64,000 nt of DNA, taken from contig NC_049916.1 of NCBI RefSeq assembly GCF_001411555.2, positions 868,001-932,000 of the forward strand, written 5' to 3'. Origin of the DNA: Juglans regia. Lineage: Eukaryota > Streptophyta > Magnoliopsida > Fagales > Juglandaceae. The notes beneath the pieces are model-generated. The model made no database searches and was not told the origin of the DNA. It saw nothing but the letters and a program-made list of their open reading frames with translations. The translations under genes were made by a program, and so were the position numbers. This document shows, piece by piece, positions 47,001 through 59,887 of the stretch (the first letter of the stretch is position 1; every line of letters starts with the position of its first letter).

Positions 47001-50000
47001 AGACAAAAAGGACTTGCCATGTAACAACAGCTAGTACTCCAAGATTTGCGTAAGCATTAATAGTTGTCCCAACAGCATATGTAAAGCTGAAAGGAACATC
47101 GAGATCAACAATACTCAGATCAGATGAGACCTGTACAATAACAAAAAGATACAACACCTTGTTACTTTCACAAATCATAATCAATCTATGAACACATTTT
47201 TTGGTTGAGATGTATACCCGACTAAGTATCCTTCCCAAAGGTGTGGAATCATAAAAAGACATGGGTGCACGAAAAAGGGAGTTCAGAAGCTGTGAAAATA
47301 AAGATTTTGACGATTGAAGACCCAAAACAACCATGGAAATCGATCGGCATAGCAAGACTAGTGTTATAGAAAATCCAATCAGCAAGTAAACCATGATCAA
47401 CCGCAATGTGCTGACATTGGGATTTTCCACATTAGCAGCCATCCAAGAGTTCTGTGATATCTGACTAATCACGAATAGAAGGTGACAAAGATTGGCAACG
47501 GAGAAGTACAAGAACCCCTTGTTCTGATTGAGATATTGTACATAAGGTTTAAATCCTGCATCTCCTATTTCTCTTTCTTCTTGCTTAATCAATTGATCAC
47601 CTTTAGATCCTTTAAATGTCTTCTCTATGTATGTCTTCCTGATATCTCTAGCAGATGTTCCTCGTTCCTGGGCAGCAGGAACATCCGCAAGCCTATTAGA
47701 ACCAGCAGTCTCTTTGTGTGCATTGACAAGCTCCTGAAATTCTTGGCTTGAGGCTAATAAATCATGATAAGGAGCTGTTTTCAGGACTTCCCCATCTGAC
47801 ATCAGCTATCCAACAGTATCAATGTTCTTAGATTGATGTATTGACAGATTTTGACAAGAAATAATATCAATAAACAACAAATTGCATAAATAGAAAAGTG
47901 AAATTCAATAAATTATCCATGTTTAGTGACTAGTTTTTCTGATTGGTGGAAACTTAATCTAGAAAAGTCGGGATTCCATCCAATTGGAATGTATGTGCAG
48001 AGTGACCAAAAAGTTATAGTAACATATCTTGTTTTTTGGGCAATTAGAGTCATCAAGATGGTTTTATAGGGGTGATCCATTATATGTAGACCTGATGACA
48101 GTTGAATTCCAACTGCACCATGCATAACTGTAGATCAAAGAATCTCGCTCAGTTATTATGTATCATCGGTTTGGATGTGTTTGCACAGAAACATGTGGTC
48201 CTTCAATCGGGCCCCATCCAATTAACAAATTTGAACATTACAAATATTACAAAGAATTCAAAGGAAATAAATGACAAATGTTGACGATGGGAACTTAAGT
48301 TGACAGTATACTCACCAAAACAGAATGAAACGCAGGCAGGAAATCAACTTGATGGGTTACAAGTAAAACTGTCTTCCTTGAGAGTGCTTCCATAACATAT
48401 TCCTGCCAAGATCTATGTTACTTTCCACTTAAAGTTAGTTATTGACTTAAGAATACATAGCATGGCGATAGAAAATGTGATTACATTGAATAAGCTTGAA
48501 GCAGTCTGGGCATCAACAGCACTGAATGGATCATCCAAAAGATATATATCAGCATTCTGATAAAGGGCACGAGCAAGTTGAATTCGCTGCTTTTGTCCAC
48601 CACTGAGATTAACTCCTCTCTCCCCTATCTCGGTGAGATCGCCATATGGAAGCAACTCGAGGTCCTTTACCAGTGAACACCTTTCAAGCGTTTCTTTGTA
48701 CTTTTGACTGTCCATGTCAGACCCAAACAAAATGTTCTCCTGTATCGTTCCTGTCTGAATCCATGCCGTTTGGGAAACATAGGCAATCTTCCCATAAACT
48801 TGAATCTGTAAATTCAAGAAGTGTAACCATTTCACTCATGGATGGTACATGTTGACATTTTGCAAGTCATGATAGGACCGCATATGTATTTACGCTAAGT
48901 TGTTCATAGTGTTTAACACTAATAGAAATTGGTAATGCAGGGAAACATAAGATGAGAAAACTTGGCAAAGAAATAAAAAATATATTGTAACACTAGAAAG
49001 AAAAGCAAAGGATAGTAGGAACTTACAGTTCCTTGAATATTTGGAACCTCGCCAAGAATTGTTGCTAGAAGGGTTGATTTTCCCGAGCCAACTTCCCCAC
49101 ATATAGCCACCTTTTCTCCAGGTCCGATCTCTAGATTTATGTTTCTAAGTGTGGGCTTTGGTAAATTTTCTTCCCATGAGAAATTGGCCGAATTTATAAG
49201 GATGGTATGGTTTACTGTCTCCACGTTGGTCTTCGTCCGAACACTTGCACTCTGCAGCTCCGGCGCCTTAAGGAATTTTAAGATACGTGAAAATGCAACC
49301 TTTGCTTGAATGACTACTCCAATAACATCAGGGATAGATGTAATGGGATCCTGAACAAGGCGTAAAGTTGCTACAAAAGTGAAAACATTATTTGCATGTA
49401 GAGGAACTTTGAGGAAATAACATGCGCCAAAGGTTGCAGCAGAGACTAAAAGAGGGGATGTCCAAAAAAGAAAGGTATTATATGATTTTAGCATTTGCAC
49501 CGCTGATAACCAATTGTACTCTTCCTTCCTCAAATTTTCAATTACTCTCTCGAAATGGGTTTCCCATGCATATAATTTCAACACCTTCATGTTGACAAGT
49601 GCCTCAGTACTAGCCTTCAGTCTCTCATCTTGTGCAACCATAAGCTTACTTTGAAACTGATGCTGCAATTTTGCAAGTGGAGCATTGCAAAGCACAGTGA
49701 GGATTATCACCACCAAAGCTGCGATTGTTGCTAGCCCCACTGCACGAAATAGAATTACTAAAACAATACAGAGCTGGAGGCTTGTTGTCCAAGTCTGATG
49801 GAACCAAAATGGGAACTCGCCAATCCTATAAGCATCCACAGTAACATAGTTCATTATCTCCCCTCCGGAATGCACTAGCCTTGCAGCATTTGATAACCTC
49901 AGTTGTTTCTTGTAAATGGCAGCTGTGAGCAAAGACCTCACTTTTAGACCAATAAGTCTACTTCGAAAGTACCACTGCCTTTGTGATATGGATTCTATGC

Positions 50001-51084
50001 CCTTGGAAAAGAAAAGCGTTATGGCCAATACATAACCTTCATATTTAAAACTTTCTTTCCCCTCAGCAACCAAAATAATTGCATTCAAAAGTAGAGGACC
50101 CATGGACAGAGTGATAATCTTTAGCAAAGCAAAGAATCCAGACATCAGTATCTCTTTCCAATGGCAAACAATAATTGTCCTCAGGACTGATGGTTGAGAA
50201 GATGGTTCTTTTTGCTTTTGTTTGTTCAGTTGCTCCAAGAACACCAAATAGCAACTTTCTGCTCGATCTGCCTCGCGCAAGTTGGGAATATCTTCATCCT
50301 CAAGTGTTTTCTCCTTGCCCTTTTTCATTAATGGATTCAACCACCAGAATGAAATTCTACTGAATAATCCGGCTTTGGCAAACACAGTAACGGAGCCAAC
50401 AACATCGCTTTTACTAATACCATTGGCTTCACCATTTACAGGCATATAGAGGGTACTTTCATTGATGCTCTCATCACTTGTTTCATATTTATACCCCTTA
50501 AAAGTACAGAACAGCAACAATATGGCTCCTGGAAAAGACAGGATATCCAATCCTACCTTAATGGATACTTCTTTGTTTAAAATGGCACTAGACAGAGATA
50601 AAGAGCAAACAATTCCAGCAAACAAAAAGGCAAGAATGGACAGTAGCCGCAATGGTCCTCTTGGAAACTTATATCCCTGAAGGCTCACGGTTAAACTCAC
50701 CAACAACCATGTGATCCCCTGTACCATTATTAGTATCCACCAATTAAGAGGGAAAATAGTCTTGGTTTTCCTCAACTTCTCCTCTAAAATCCAAATTCCC
50801 AAGCACGAGTACACAAATCCAAGACAGCCATTGACAATTGAAGAAACTATCTGCAAATTTGAGAAGCCTTCAAATCGAGCTCGAATTTGAACTGTTTTCA
50901 ATGACGACTTCTGAAGCATATTCAATAAAAGCATGACCAATAACAAGACATCCAAACAAATTATGAATATGTGATTATTGCACGACGAGGAATGGCTCAG
51001 AAATTGAAAAATAGAACTGCAGGGCCTTCCAACACTGTCTGAACAACTAGACTCCCCACAGAATATATCCCATGAATACTCCAT
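44012..51084 (-). CDS. ABC transporter C family member (ABCC10/MRP14-like), array copy 2, 1483 aa
   Basis: Eleven coding exons: 51084-49027, 48805-48485, 48402-48316, 47805-47218, 47130-46966, 46172-45878, 45655-45441, 45344-45039, 44906-44843, 44760-44521 and 44124-44012. Every exon length equals that of copy 1 and all phases close. The start is [17 protein letters not shown]. Walker A (GEVGSGKST and GRTGSGKTT), signatures (LSGGQ and WSQGQ) and Walker B (IYLLDD and ILVLDE) are all kept. Differences from copy 1 are scattered substitutions, for example PAFHSVL for TAFHSVL in exon 3, SFTYAVGTT for SFLYAVGAT in exon 5, and [10 protein letters not shown] for [10 protein letters not shown] in the last exon. 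Intron 5 carries a MITE, and intron 10 is 396 bp against 813. It is predicted to be a functional transporter; substrate and membrane are unknown. Confidence 0.92.
46357..46563. mobile_element. MITE in intron 5 of ABCC copy 2
   Basis: About 205 bp of actcaactcatctcaactca-type text, an AT-rich centre (aatataataaacaattcaac) and an aactcaactcaactcaactc end interrupt sequence that is continuous in copy 1 (near 22560-22575). Related elements sit at 52632-52816, 53277-53500 and 53851-54046. It is in the non-coding strand of an intron and leaves the splice sites untouched. Confidence 0.75.
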
Positions 51085-51471
51085 AAGCCTTTTCTCTTTG
51101 CTCTTCAAGTTCAGCTCCTGTATATGAAAAATAAGAACATATTATCCACATAATCAATTCATCAAAGCAATCAACCAACCATACACAAGAAGCACACTAC
51201 ACTGAAGATTTTGTTAGAAAGAGGGAAATCAAAGAAAAAATAAAATAAAAGGAACAACAATATGCACTATTTGAAACACAATTTAAGACTCTCAAATGAC
51301 ATCCCATACGACTTCTTGTGAAAGGCAATAGCAGAGAATGGCATAGTGAAACACCTGGGAAAAAAAAAAAAACAGTGATCGTGGAAAACAAATACCTTGG
51401 ATTGGTCTAAGAACAACAGCTTTTTCTCTCTGTTGGCAAGTTAATTATACATAGCTTTGGTGCAAACTGCC
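51085..51471 (-). promoter_or_regulatory. Probable 5' UTR exons of ABCC copy 2
   Basis: Leader bases 51117-51085 follow an acceptor ending at 51118. An upstream leader exon 51471-51396 ends at the donor aag|gtattt. Conserved with copy 1. An upstream in-frame ATG at 51108 would add eight residues, but it lies in the leader. Copy 1 has no ATG at the matching position, so 51084 is preferred. Confidence 0.5.
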
Positions 51472-51479
51472 CTGCAAAA

Positions 51480-54110
51480 TAACCCAATTCAACCTCACAA
51501 TAGCAAATTCTAATGATCACACATTTAATCAAAGGAGGCCAAACGTGGACATTTAAATAACTTAAACCATCCATCAATGAATGAGTTTAAAATGTCACAG
51601 ATAAAGAGGAGGCATTCAAAATGACATAAACAACTGAACCAACCGACAATATGAATAAAACGCCAATTAAAAGAATCCATCTTATGTTTTTTTGTTTTCT
51701 GGCATATGGACGCAAGACGTTGCAGTAATTTTAAATAGATGTACTCGACCGGCTGTAGGTTTTCCAAATCCCTAGAAGAATGTTGTCAGTCGGCACAAAT
51801 GACATTTGACAAGACTTTGATGTGAAAACGAAGAATAGCGAATTGATTAGAGCACTTTTATTGAATTAATTAAAAACTAAATCTATTAATTATTTAATTA
51901 TTAAAAAATAAATATGTTGACAATAAATTAATTAAATATTATTTAAAATTTAATTACAATGATTTTAAAAAAAAAATAATTTAAAGGATATTATATATAT
52001 CAAATATATATTTTATTAATTATTTTTCTCTCCCTTTTTTATCACAATTAATATATTAATTTGAATTAGTGATATATTAATTTAATAAAAATATGATTAT
52101 TAATTAATATATAATAGATAGAATAGTAAAATATGATAAAATAAAATAAATTATTAATTAAAAAAATTAAATATTTTTAAAATTATTAATGATTTTTTAC
52201 TATATAATAAATAAATGTATAATCTAATGTGAATATTTTACGTGAATAACTAAAACTAAATTCATCTTATATTTTTTTATTATTATGTAAATAAAAAATA
52301 ATTATTTCAATGTGAAGATTTATATGAATGGAATAGTCAAAATTAAATTTATCTTAAATTCATAAAAAATATCTTTTAATTTTAACTAATACAATGAAAG
52401 TTCTCTAAACCTGGTTGAGATATAAAAGTAATTTTAACTCATCTTAATTTATTTTATTTAATTATTATAATTATGTTAAATTTTTATATAAAATATAATA
52501 AATAATTTAATCTTTTTAAATTTTAAAATAATACTAATAAATTATTTTAAATTTTATTTATAAATATAGCTATAATAAATTATTATAACTATATTTATAA
52601 ATAAAATGATGCGTAGAGTAAATCAACATTCGTGTACGTTTGGATAATAAATTTATCAAAATTCATCTCAATTTATCATTATAATTTTTTTAAATTTCAA
52701 TATAAAATATAATAAATAATTTAACTTTTTTAAATTTTATAACAATAATAATATTAAAAAATAATATTCTTATAATATTTTATCATTCAACTCAACTCAA
52801 TTTAGCATCTAAACATAATAACTAATTTTTTTTTTTTTTAAAAAGTCCTCGATCGACAAGACAAGATAGACTGATAGAGAATAGCTTGTACTGTAGTTGA
52901 TGCAATTTTGTAAAAAAAAAAAAAAAAATAGTAGTGATAGGTTGGTTAGCATAAATTTATCTTTTATTTTTGTATTTATATTTTTTTTATTTTTAAATAA
53001 TTTTAAAAAATAGATAAAAAAATATCAATACACTTTTTTAATTATTAAATAATGAAAAAAATTAAAAATATATATATAAAGTGTCAAAATGAAATATCAA
53101 AATAATATTTTTCAAAAATAAAAAAATAAAGTAACCGAATTTTTATACATATTTTATTCCTTTTTTTTAATTTAATAATTATGAAGGATTTTTTTAATAA
53201 TTTTATATATTTTATTCTATTTTTAAAAGTATTTAAAGTGATTTAAAAAATATTTTTAAAAAATTATACTATTTGAGAATTGGTTTGGATTCAGAGATGA
53301 GTTGAGATGATTTGTATATAGTAAAATAAAAGTTGAATTATTTATTATATTTTGTGTGAAAATTTAAAAAAATTATTTTGAGATTTTAAAAAATTTAATT
53401 GTTTTTATATTTTATGTAAAAATTTAAAAAATTTATAATAATAAAATGAAAAGAATTAAATTAAGATAAATTGAGATATATTTTGAATTTATTCGAGGCC
53501 TGGATCATTGAAGTGAGAGTGCTCTTATATCATAGCTGTATAAAATTCTTGCTTGTTTTATTTATTTGTTTTAGTGTTCTTTGGATTAAGACAGTATTTA
53601 ATTAATTAATTTTATTTTATTATTATAATTTTAGGTTTGCATCATGAATACGAATCTTTCTTTAATCCATTTTCAGTCTTGATCCGACCACGTCAGATGA
53701 TTAGAATTTCTTATATGTTGTATTAAAAATACTTAATAATTAAATAAAACAAATCGACAGAAATTGATCACGGGTGAGTACATCATTTTCCGATAAGGAA
53801 AACGATGACATTGATTAGGTTGTCTCCTAGAGGTTTGTTAAAATTGACTAAGGTTGTGTTTGGATGTTAAAGTGAATTGAGTTGAATTGAGATGATAAAA
53901 TATTATTATAATATTATATTTTAATATTATTATTATTTTAAGATTTGAAAAAATTGAATTATTTATTATATTTTATATTAGAATTTAAAAAAATTATAAT
54001 AATAAATTGAAATGAGTTGAAATGAGTTAAAGAACCAAACCAACCCTAAACCTTATTGTCATTATATCGTGGATAGGAAAATTCAATATATTATATTATT
54101 ATTTTATTAA
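51480..54110. other. AT-rich intergenic region with several MITE copies
   Basis: 51480-51770 matches the upstream part of copy 1. From about 51860 the sequence is very AT-rich, with no gene. MITE-family copies are recognisable at 52632-52816 (tacgtttggataa to tctaaacata), 53277-53500 (ggtttggattcagagatgag) and 53851-54046 (gtgtttggatgttaaagtga to gaaccaaaccaaccc). 52410-52616 is a more decayed relative. Confidence 0.65.
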
Positions 54111-54359
54111 ATATGATGTGTTATATTTATTATTATTTAATTTATTATTATTTAATAGAAAAATGCTTCTTGCAAACGGATGGTGTAAACGGCTTGCAAT
54201 CGGCGAGGCCACGTCAGTGTTTTCATTTTCCTTCTCTCTTCGTGTATGATCTGTACCTTACTTGTCTTCCATGGCCTCTCCTTCTTCGAAATCTCAACTC
54301 CCTCCTCATCCTGCTCCTACCCTTTACACATTTCTAATAATTTCATCCCAAATTAATAA

Positions 54360-54398
54360 CTCCTCTCTCTCTCTCTCTCTCTCTCCCTCCCTCCTCGT
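54360..54398. repeat. (CT)n microsatellite
   Basis: A run of CT repeats followed by ccctccctcc, just upstream of the ATG of the KIC-like fragment, where a 5' leader would lie. Confidence 0.85.
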
Positions 54399-54421
54399 CT
54401 GTGTGCTAGCAATAAATTGCA

Positions 54422-54667
54422 ATGGCATCCCAAAACCCGGAAAGCCAATTCCAAGATTTCTTACCGACCATGGCCTACAAGCTCGGTGGGGACAGCCTGA
54501 TAGTTGAGCTGTGCAACGGCTTTGATCTGTTGGTGGACGACGACAAAGTGGTCATCACCTTCGATAGCCTCAAGAGGAACTCCGCTCTGCTGGGCCTGCA
54601 CGACTTGAGAGACGAAGATCTGCTTTCCATGTTAAAGGAAGGCGATTTCTACGGTGATGGTTATTGA
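54422..54667 (+). pseudogene. Truncated KIC/KRP1-like EF-hand protein
   Basis: The 81-codon frame reads FQDFLPTMAYKLGGDSLIVE, LCNGFDLLVDDDKVVITFDS and LGLHDLRDEDLLSMLKEGDF, then YGDGY and a stop. It matches the N-terminal two-thirds of plant KIC-type calcium-binding proteins, which regulate the kinesin KCBP. The break falls inside the EF-hand loop: the canonical DxDxDG reads DFYGDG, so the second Asp is Tyr, and the rest of the loop and C-terminal helices are replaced by unrelated sequence. It cannot bind calcium normally. The ATG context and (CT)n leader look native, so this was probably a gene copy broken at its 3' end. Confidence 0.8.
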
Positions 54668-54872
54668 CAACTCACAGCTCGGAAGTAGTGAGCACTTGAC
54701 ATACAACACCCAAACACTCACAGCTCTTCAACACAGTACTCCAACCAAGCCAAGCATGACATCACTTTCACTCAATGTTAGAAATTTCATTACACTTCGA
54801 CTCACCCCTTCCAACTATCCATTATGGTGTGAACAAGCCTTGGCCCTTTCAATTTCCCTTTCCCAACCCTAG
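54668..54872 (+). mobile_element. Copia-type gag N-terminal fragment (probable)
   Basis: The text reads SLNVRNFITLRLTPSNYPLW followed by CEQALAL, resembling the start of Copia gag proteins (xFLSIKLTxSNYLLWxxQ). It begins right after the broken KIC-like frame and ends at a stop at 54872. No further gag-pol is present. Confidence 0.55.
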
Positions 54873-54974
54873 ATTTAGGTTTTCTTTGTTCCGCACATTT
54901 GCCTCTGTAATGCCCCATCTACACTCGCTTCAATTACGAAAATCCCAATGTACGGACACTCATAGACCCTAAAC

Positions 54975-55610
54975 ATGCCCAATCAGATCTTTGCGGCAGC
55001 CGAGGACGACGACATTTCCGGCGCCGGTCAATCGATAACTCCCTCATTCGCTACGAAGACCACTTAATTGACGACGATGCCGACTCAGTAGGCGGTGTCG
55101 TCGATGACGTCACTATTGACGCTGTGTACAGTCATGGTGGTAGTGATGGTGGAGCCTCGGAGATGGTGATTCAGTGTCACGACGGCACCAGCCAGCTCAT
55201 GCTCTCGTTTCCAAGCCAAGTTTATGTATTCGACTCTGTTACCCCCGATAAGGTTCAAGCAGTGTTGCTGCTTCTAGGTGGATGCGAACTATCTTCATGC
55301 CCACAAGCGGAGATGTTGCCTCAGAACCAGAGGGGTGGTGTGATGGAGTACTTGTAAAGTGTAGTCAACCGCAAGGAGCAGCTTCATTGAATAAGTTCCG
55401 GCAGAAGAGAAAAGAGCGATGCTTCGATAAGAAAGATATAGTGTTCGTCAAGAGGTTGCTCTCAGGATGCAGCGTAATAAGGGCCAATTTACTTCTTCCA
55501 AAAAGTCTGAAGGAGCTTATAATTGGGGTGCACTCCAAGGGTCAGGGCAAGATGCTGGCTTTTGGACTAATTCTTTGAGTGCAAGTGCCTGAGATGGGGA
55601 ACATCGAAAA
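54975..55610 (+). pseudogene. GATA/ZML (TIFY + CCT) transcription-factor pseudogene
   Basis: The frames contain DNSLIRYEDHLIDDDADSVG, then EMVIQCHDGTSQLMLSF and [20 protein letters not shown], a variant TIFY domain. CCT-domain text follows: [19 protein letters not shown], and after a frame change near 55432, [19 protein letters not shown] then [13 protein letters not shown]. This is the order in plant TIFY-type GATA factors (GATA24/25/28, ZML). The GATA zinc finger is missing. An early frame change near 55015 and the one at 55432 make it a pseudogene. TIFY and CCT follow without any intron, which suggests a processed copy. Confidence 0.85.
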
Positions 55611-55799
55611 GCACCCAGAGAGAGAGACATGGAACCGTCCACCAACCGATCAGCTTTTGTTTTATTATTTTATTCCACGTAAGACTCGATTACCTGCCGC
55701 TTGCACATCCCGTTTGTACCCAGCAGAATTGTATTTAATAATAATAAATATATTGGCCAGAAACGTACATCACGTGGATGATGATGTGCAAGCTTTCAT

Positions 55800-56040
55800 C
55801 TGGCTCAACTTTTTTCGATGGGTTGCTGTCTTAACTTTCCACGTGGATGGCTGCCTGGCGCTAATTTTTCTTTTAAGTTTCCACCTAAATAATAATAATT
55901 ATTATGTCATTTTTCTTTTGTTCTTTTGCGGATAATTTCTTTTGCCAGATGTCCTCAATTATTATGTCATGTAGATCGCTCTCTTTTTCTGGACAAGGTA
56001 GGAGATCAAAGTCAAACTATGATAATTAAAGAAACAGCCA
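55800..56040. repeat. Duplicated non-coding block (matches 29430-29608)
   Basis: Shared text: gggttgctgtct, ctttccacgtgg, cctggcgc-aatttttctttt, aagtttccacctaaat and aacagccaccact. The site where the hAT at 29617 inserted is uninterrupted here (agccaccactcatatatag). Confidence 0.8.
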
Positions 56041-56254
56041 CCACTCATATATAGATCAGTCGATTTCTGATTAGCCAAAAGTAATTACGTAATTAAGTAA
56101 ACTATTTATCTTATTAATTACAGCACATATATATATATATACACACACACCACCATGCATATTGAAATTTGCTATATATATATATATAATCATGATCTAC
56201 TATTTATAAATTTCTAAATCTATAACATTAATCAACCTAAAGTCTCCTAGTGCC

Positions 56255-56867
56255 ATTTGAGGAAGTTCCACACAGCCGAAAAATAAATTAAGATATTACC
56301 ATAATAAATTAATAAGATCATGTATAATTCTTCTGCAATATTTGGTTGATTTGATAAATATATTAATCAGTTACGTACTTATAAATTAGAACCTTTACAT
56401 GCTTAATTACAACAAATTTTAATATATATGCATGTATATTAATTGATTTACATTAATTACAATAAATATTAAGAAATAATTAAGCTAATCGATAACAATA
56501 CTAATTCATGATTTACGTACATCAATTAGAATATTAAGCCATTAATCATGGTAGGAAATTGTAAGATGTATTATTACAAGTAAGCTAAAATTATATATTT
56601 TATCAATAAGTATACTAATATTCTAATATATATATATATTATCTATTTCATAAAAGAAATTAGGTAGGTATTTATATTTTGTTTTTGTGGAGTTAAAAGA
56701 ATTATTTAATCGATTGTAAAAGAAAATGGTTTTGTGGGGGGTCATAAGTCGTTATTGTTAGTGCCAATATTTACTGTCGCCTGTCAACCATTGGGCCATT
56801 TATTCATTTTTTAGGGCACACAAGTTTATCTTTTGCGTGCTATTGAACTATATGGGTGGAAATGCAC
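56255..56867. repeat. Duplicated non-coding block (matches 34721-35313)
   Basis: The same text from gccatttgaggaagttccac through catgcttaattacaacaaat to ttgaactatatggg, with small indels. It abuts repeat block C. Confidence 0.85.
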
Positions 56868-57660
56868 GTAGGGGTTTTTGCAAAAACCTTCCATCCAAAC
56901 TAGCCATAACCGAGTCAAACCGGTCATTGGAGTACAAAATTAGCCGAAACTAATAGAAAACTGGTCAGCCAGTGGTAGAAACATATCAAAATAGAAATAT
57001 TATATATATATATATTAAATTATAACTATATAAAATGACGTTATTTCACTTAATTGAGTGAAACAACGTTGTTCTAGGTTTGGAGTTTGTTAAAAAAAAA
57101 AGATCTAAATGAAATGGTGCCGTTTCGACCTAGGGTTTTAAACACCCCCTCCCCTCTCTCTTCTTCTAGACTTCTTCCTCCCAGCTCCCTATCCCTCAGA
57201 CTCCATCAGCAATCCCTCTTCCCTTCCAAACTTCCAACAACGGCACAATGCAAGCAACGATGCAACGCAAGCAACAGCAACACAGACGCCAGAATTTCAC
57301 CCTCTTCGTGACTCCGTCGAGTTCATCTCCTTAGCCCGTCAGTTGTTCCCCTACCAACATCCCTAGCTTGTTAAAAAAATCCTATCGTGTGTTAAACCCC
57401 CGACTGCTGAACGCGGGTCTCAAGGTGGGATTTTGTTCTCACTTGATTTCTTCAATATTCTCATACCGATCTAGAGAGTTGAGGCAGAGTCTTTTTAAAA
57501 AAAAAATTAATATATTCGGTTTTGATGTGTTTAATTTATCATCATATCAATTATCAATTCATGTTACATATTTTTTGTTGTTTAAATTATTTGTTGTGTA
57601 TGTATAGGGGTTGAAAAATTTTGGATCAAATTATTAGACTGTGAACAATAACTCGAGACC
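56868..57660. repeat. Dispersed repeat block, copy C, without ABCC fragment
   Basis: It carries the same landmarks as copies A and B up to cgagacctaattt, but then continues into unrelated sequence (ccattgtgagtgttcttg) where A and B carry the ABCC exon fragment. Confidence 0.8.
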
Positions 57661-58600
57661 TAATTTCCATTGTGAGTGTTCTTGTTAGATCAAATTATTA
57701 ACTTGTGCACCGATTTAATATTGTATTGTAAAATTGTTTTGATTCTTGAAAAAAATTGTGAGGTTGTGAGGTAACACCTGAGGAGGGGGTTGAAGAGAGT
57801 GATAGTAGTGTGGTAAGGAATCTTGTAATCCACAAATATATTGAAGAGCCTGTGAGGTTGGCGATTGCAGATAACGAGTTTAGTCTTAATGGGTTCGAGT
57901 CAAAATGAGTTGACCCGTTAAGACATGATTGCTTAAAGGATTGATAACGGGTCAACCCGTTAAGAAAGTTAAAGCTACAATTATACTCTTACACCTAAAA
58001 GTAAAATTGTTGGGATTTTAATTTCGATATTTTTATTATTTGGATTGTAATTTTAGACTTGTAATTAATTTTATATTTTTTATATATATTGTGATTTTAA
58101 TATTTATATAAAAGTATGTTAAACTTAACCAGGTCAAACGGGCTTTTTTCGGATCTGTTTAACCTGAGTTTTGCTACTCATTATCTCCACACACCACACT
58201 TCTTTTTATTTATTTATTTTTTTTAATTTTTTTAATTATTAATTATATTTAATTTTATACTTCTTAAATTTGTTGAATTCTTCTATTCATTATTCATATA
58301 CCACACATTTGGTAGTAGAAAAAAAATAAAAAAAAAGTATAGTGTGTGGTATGTGCGGATGATGAATAAAATTTTTCTTAATATAAACGGGTAGGGTTAT
58401 GTTAACCTATTTCGTAATATTCACTAACGGGTTAAAATTGGTTGACACGACTCGACCCATTATGTTAATGAGGTCGTGTTAGGGTTTGAGATTATGACAA
58501 GATAAATTTAACGGATCGGATTAGAGTTGACTTATATAGTATAACATACATATCTTGATACGACACAAATACAATCCGTTAACGAATTGACACCCCTATT
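57661..58600. repeat. Repeat with gggtcaacccgtt-type subterminal motifs
   Basis: Motifs such as acgggtcaacccgttaagaa and caaacgggctttttt recur, and the right side ends ttaacgaattgacaccccta near 58597, a typical hAT-like terminus. A left terminus was not found. 57760-57890 has coding-like composition but no recognisable family. Confidence 0.45.
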
Positions 58601-59887
58601 GAGAATGTTTGATGCAGAAGCCGACATGAAACTATTGGATCCCAAACTTGCAGCTATCGTAGCTGCCAGCTTTGACATGATGATCATCTATCGATAGATC
58701 GATTGGCATCGCTACTCGAACCTCCCTGGCCATTAATGAACTCTAGCTCTCATGTGCAGACTAACTTCAATATATAGAAGCCATGCGGGCAGAATATGGT
58801 GTGTATATAGTATTATATAAACGGCCGAATCAGTGTTATTTTTTTAACAAATAATAATTTTGTGATCACTTATTATGGCAACATTAATCTTTAAAGTTTG
58901 TTGCTATGCATGCATATTGACTTTCGATTTTATTGCTTCAAGGAATTCCGATAAAATGACCTGCATGCATGGCTCTATCATATATATATAAATATATATA
59001 TATATATATTATATAAGCCCCATGCATCCCCCGTGCTTATAGTTTCTCCTCCTCAAATCGGAAACTGTTGAAACTTAGATGTAGGTGTGTACTCCACTTT
59101 TAATGTGTAAAAATTGCTAAATCCATTTGTTTTTGTGTACCAGTTGGCTAAATGCAGTGCTGAATGATCCTTCGGCCCAATCTGAACCCATCATTTCAGT
59201 AATAAATAACCCATCAATGGGAATTATGGGGCTAAAAATGCTCTCTCTCTTATGCCGGATAAATGGGGCAGAAAACTTTGGGTGGGCTCTTGCTTTTGTG
59301 TGATAAAACTGGGCTGGTTTTGAAGTCCAAATGGTATCCACAACCCAAAAAATAGAACATAAAATAAATGTGTCCAGTGGCTTTATTAAAAAAAATAATA
59401 ATAATAAAAACATAAAAAGGAATAATTTGAACTTAGAATTTCTTCATCTTTTTATATTTTTGAATACCATTTTATTTTGAATATATATATACATCTCTAA
59501 AGTTTTTAATTTACACTTTAAACTATGATTAGATTTTATCAATAAAAAGACACAATCTTAATGACAAAGCCTTGACCAAGGATGTAAAATACAGAAGTTT
59601 ATAGTATAAATTGTCAACTTTCATAATTTAGAATATTAAAAAATAGTAGTTCTTTTTTAATTAAAAATATTGGTGAGATCTTATCCATAAACTTAGACAG
59701 CAAGTGCTTTTTTAATTATAATATATGATTACTCCATCCAAGGGGGCCAAGATCAGGGGGTGGATCTGCTTCACAGCAAGTGCACTTCACTCCCTTCAGA
59801 AACTGATCGAAAATCTGCAACCTTTTCATCGCTCGGCGTGTGGATCAGATACAGAATTATAACTTTGCTAAACTGCCCAGAAAAAAA
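58601..59887. other. Intergenic stretch with no supportable gene
   Basis: AT-rich, with a (TA)n run near 58980-59010. Short frames (58618-58698, and 59413-59117 on minus) match nothing I recognise. 59800-59887 would be the 5' leader of the next fragment. Confidence 0.5.

Noticed and set aside
57760..57895. Coding-like stretch reading PEEGVEESDSSVVRNLVIH
   Set aside because: Plausible composition but no family recognised, no start and no continuation. Left inside the repeat entry.
58618..58698. Short frame FDAEADMKLLDPKLAAIV
   Set aside because: It resembles an exon by composition only. Too short and without identifiable splice partners.
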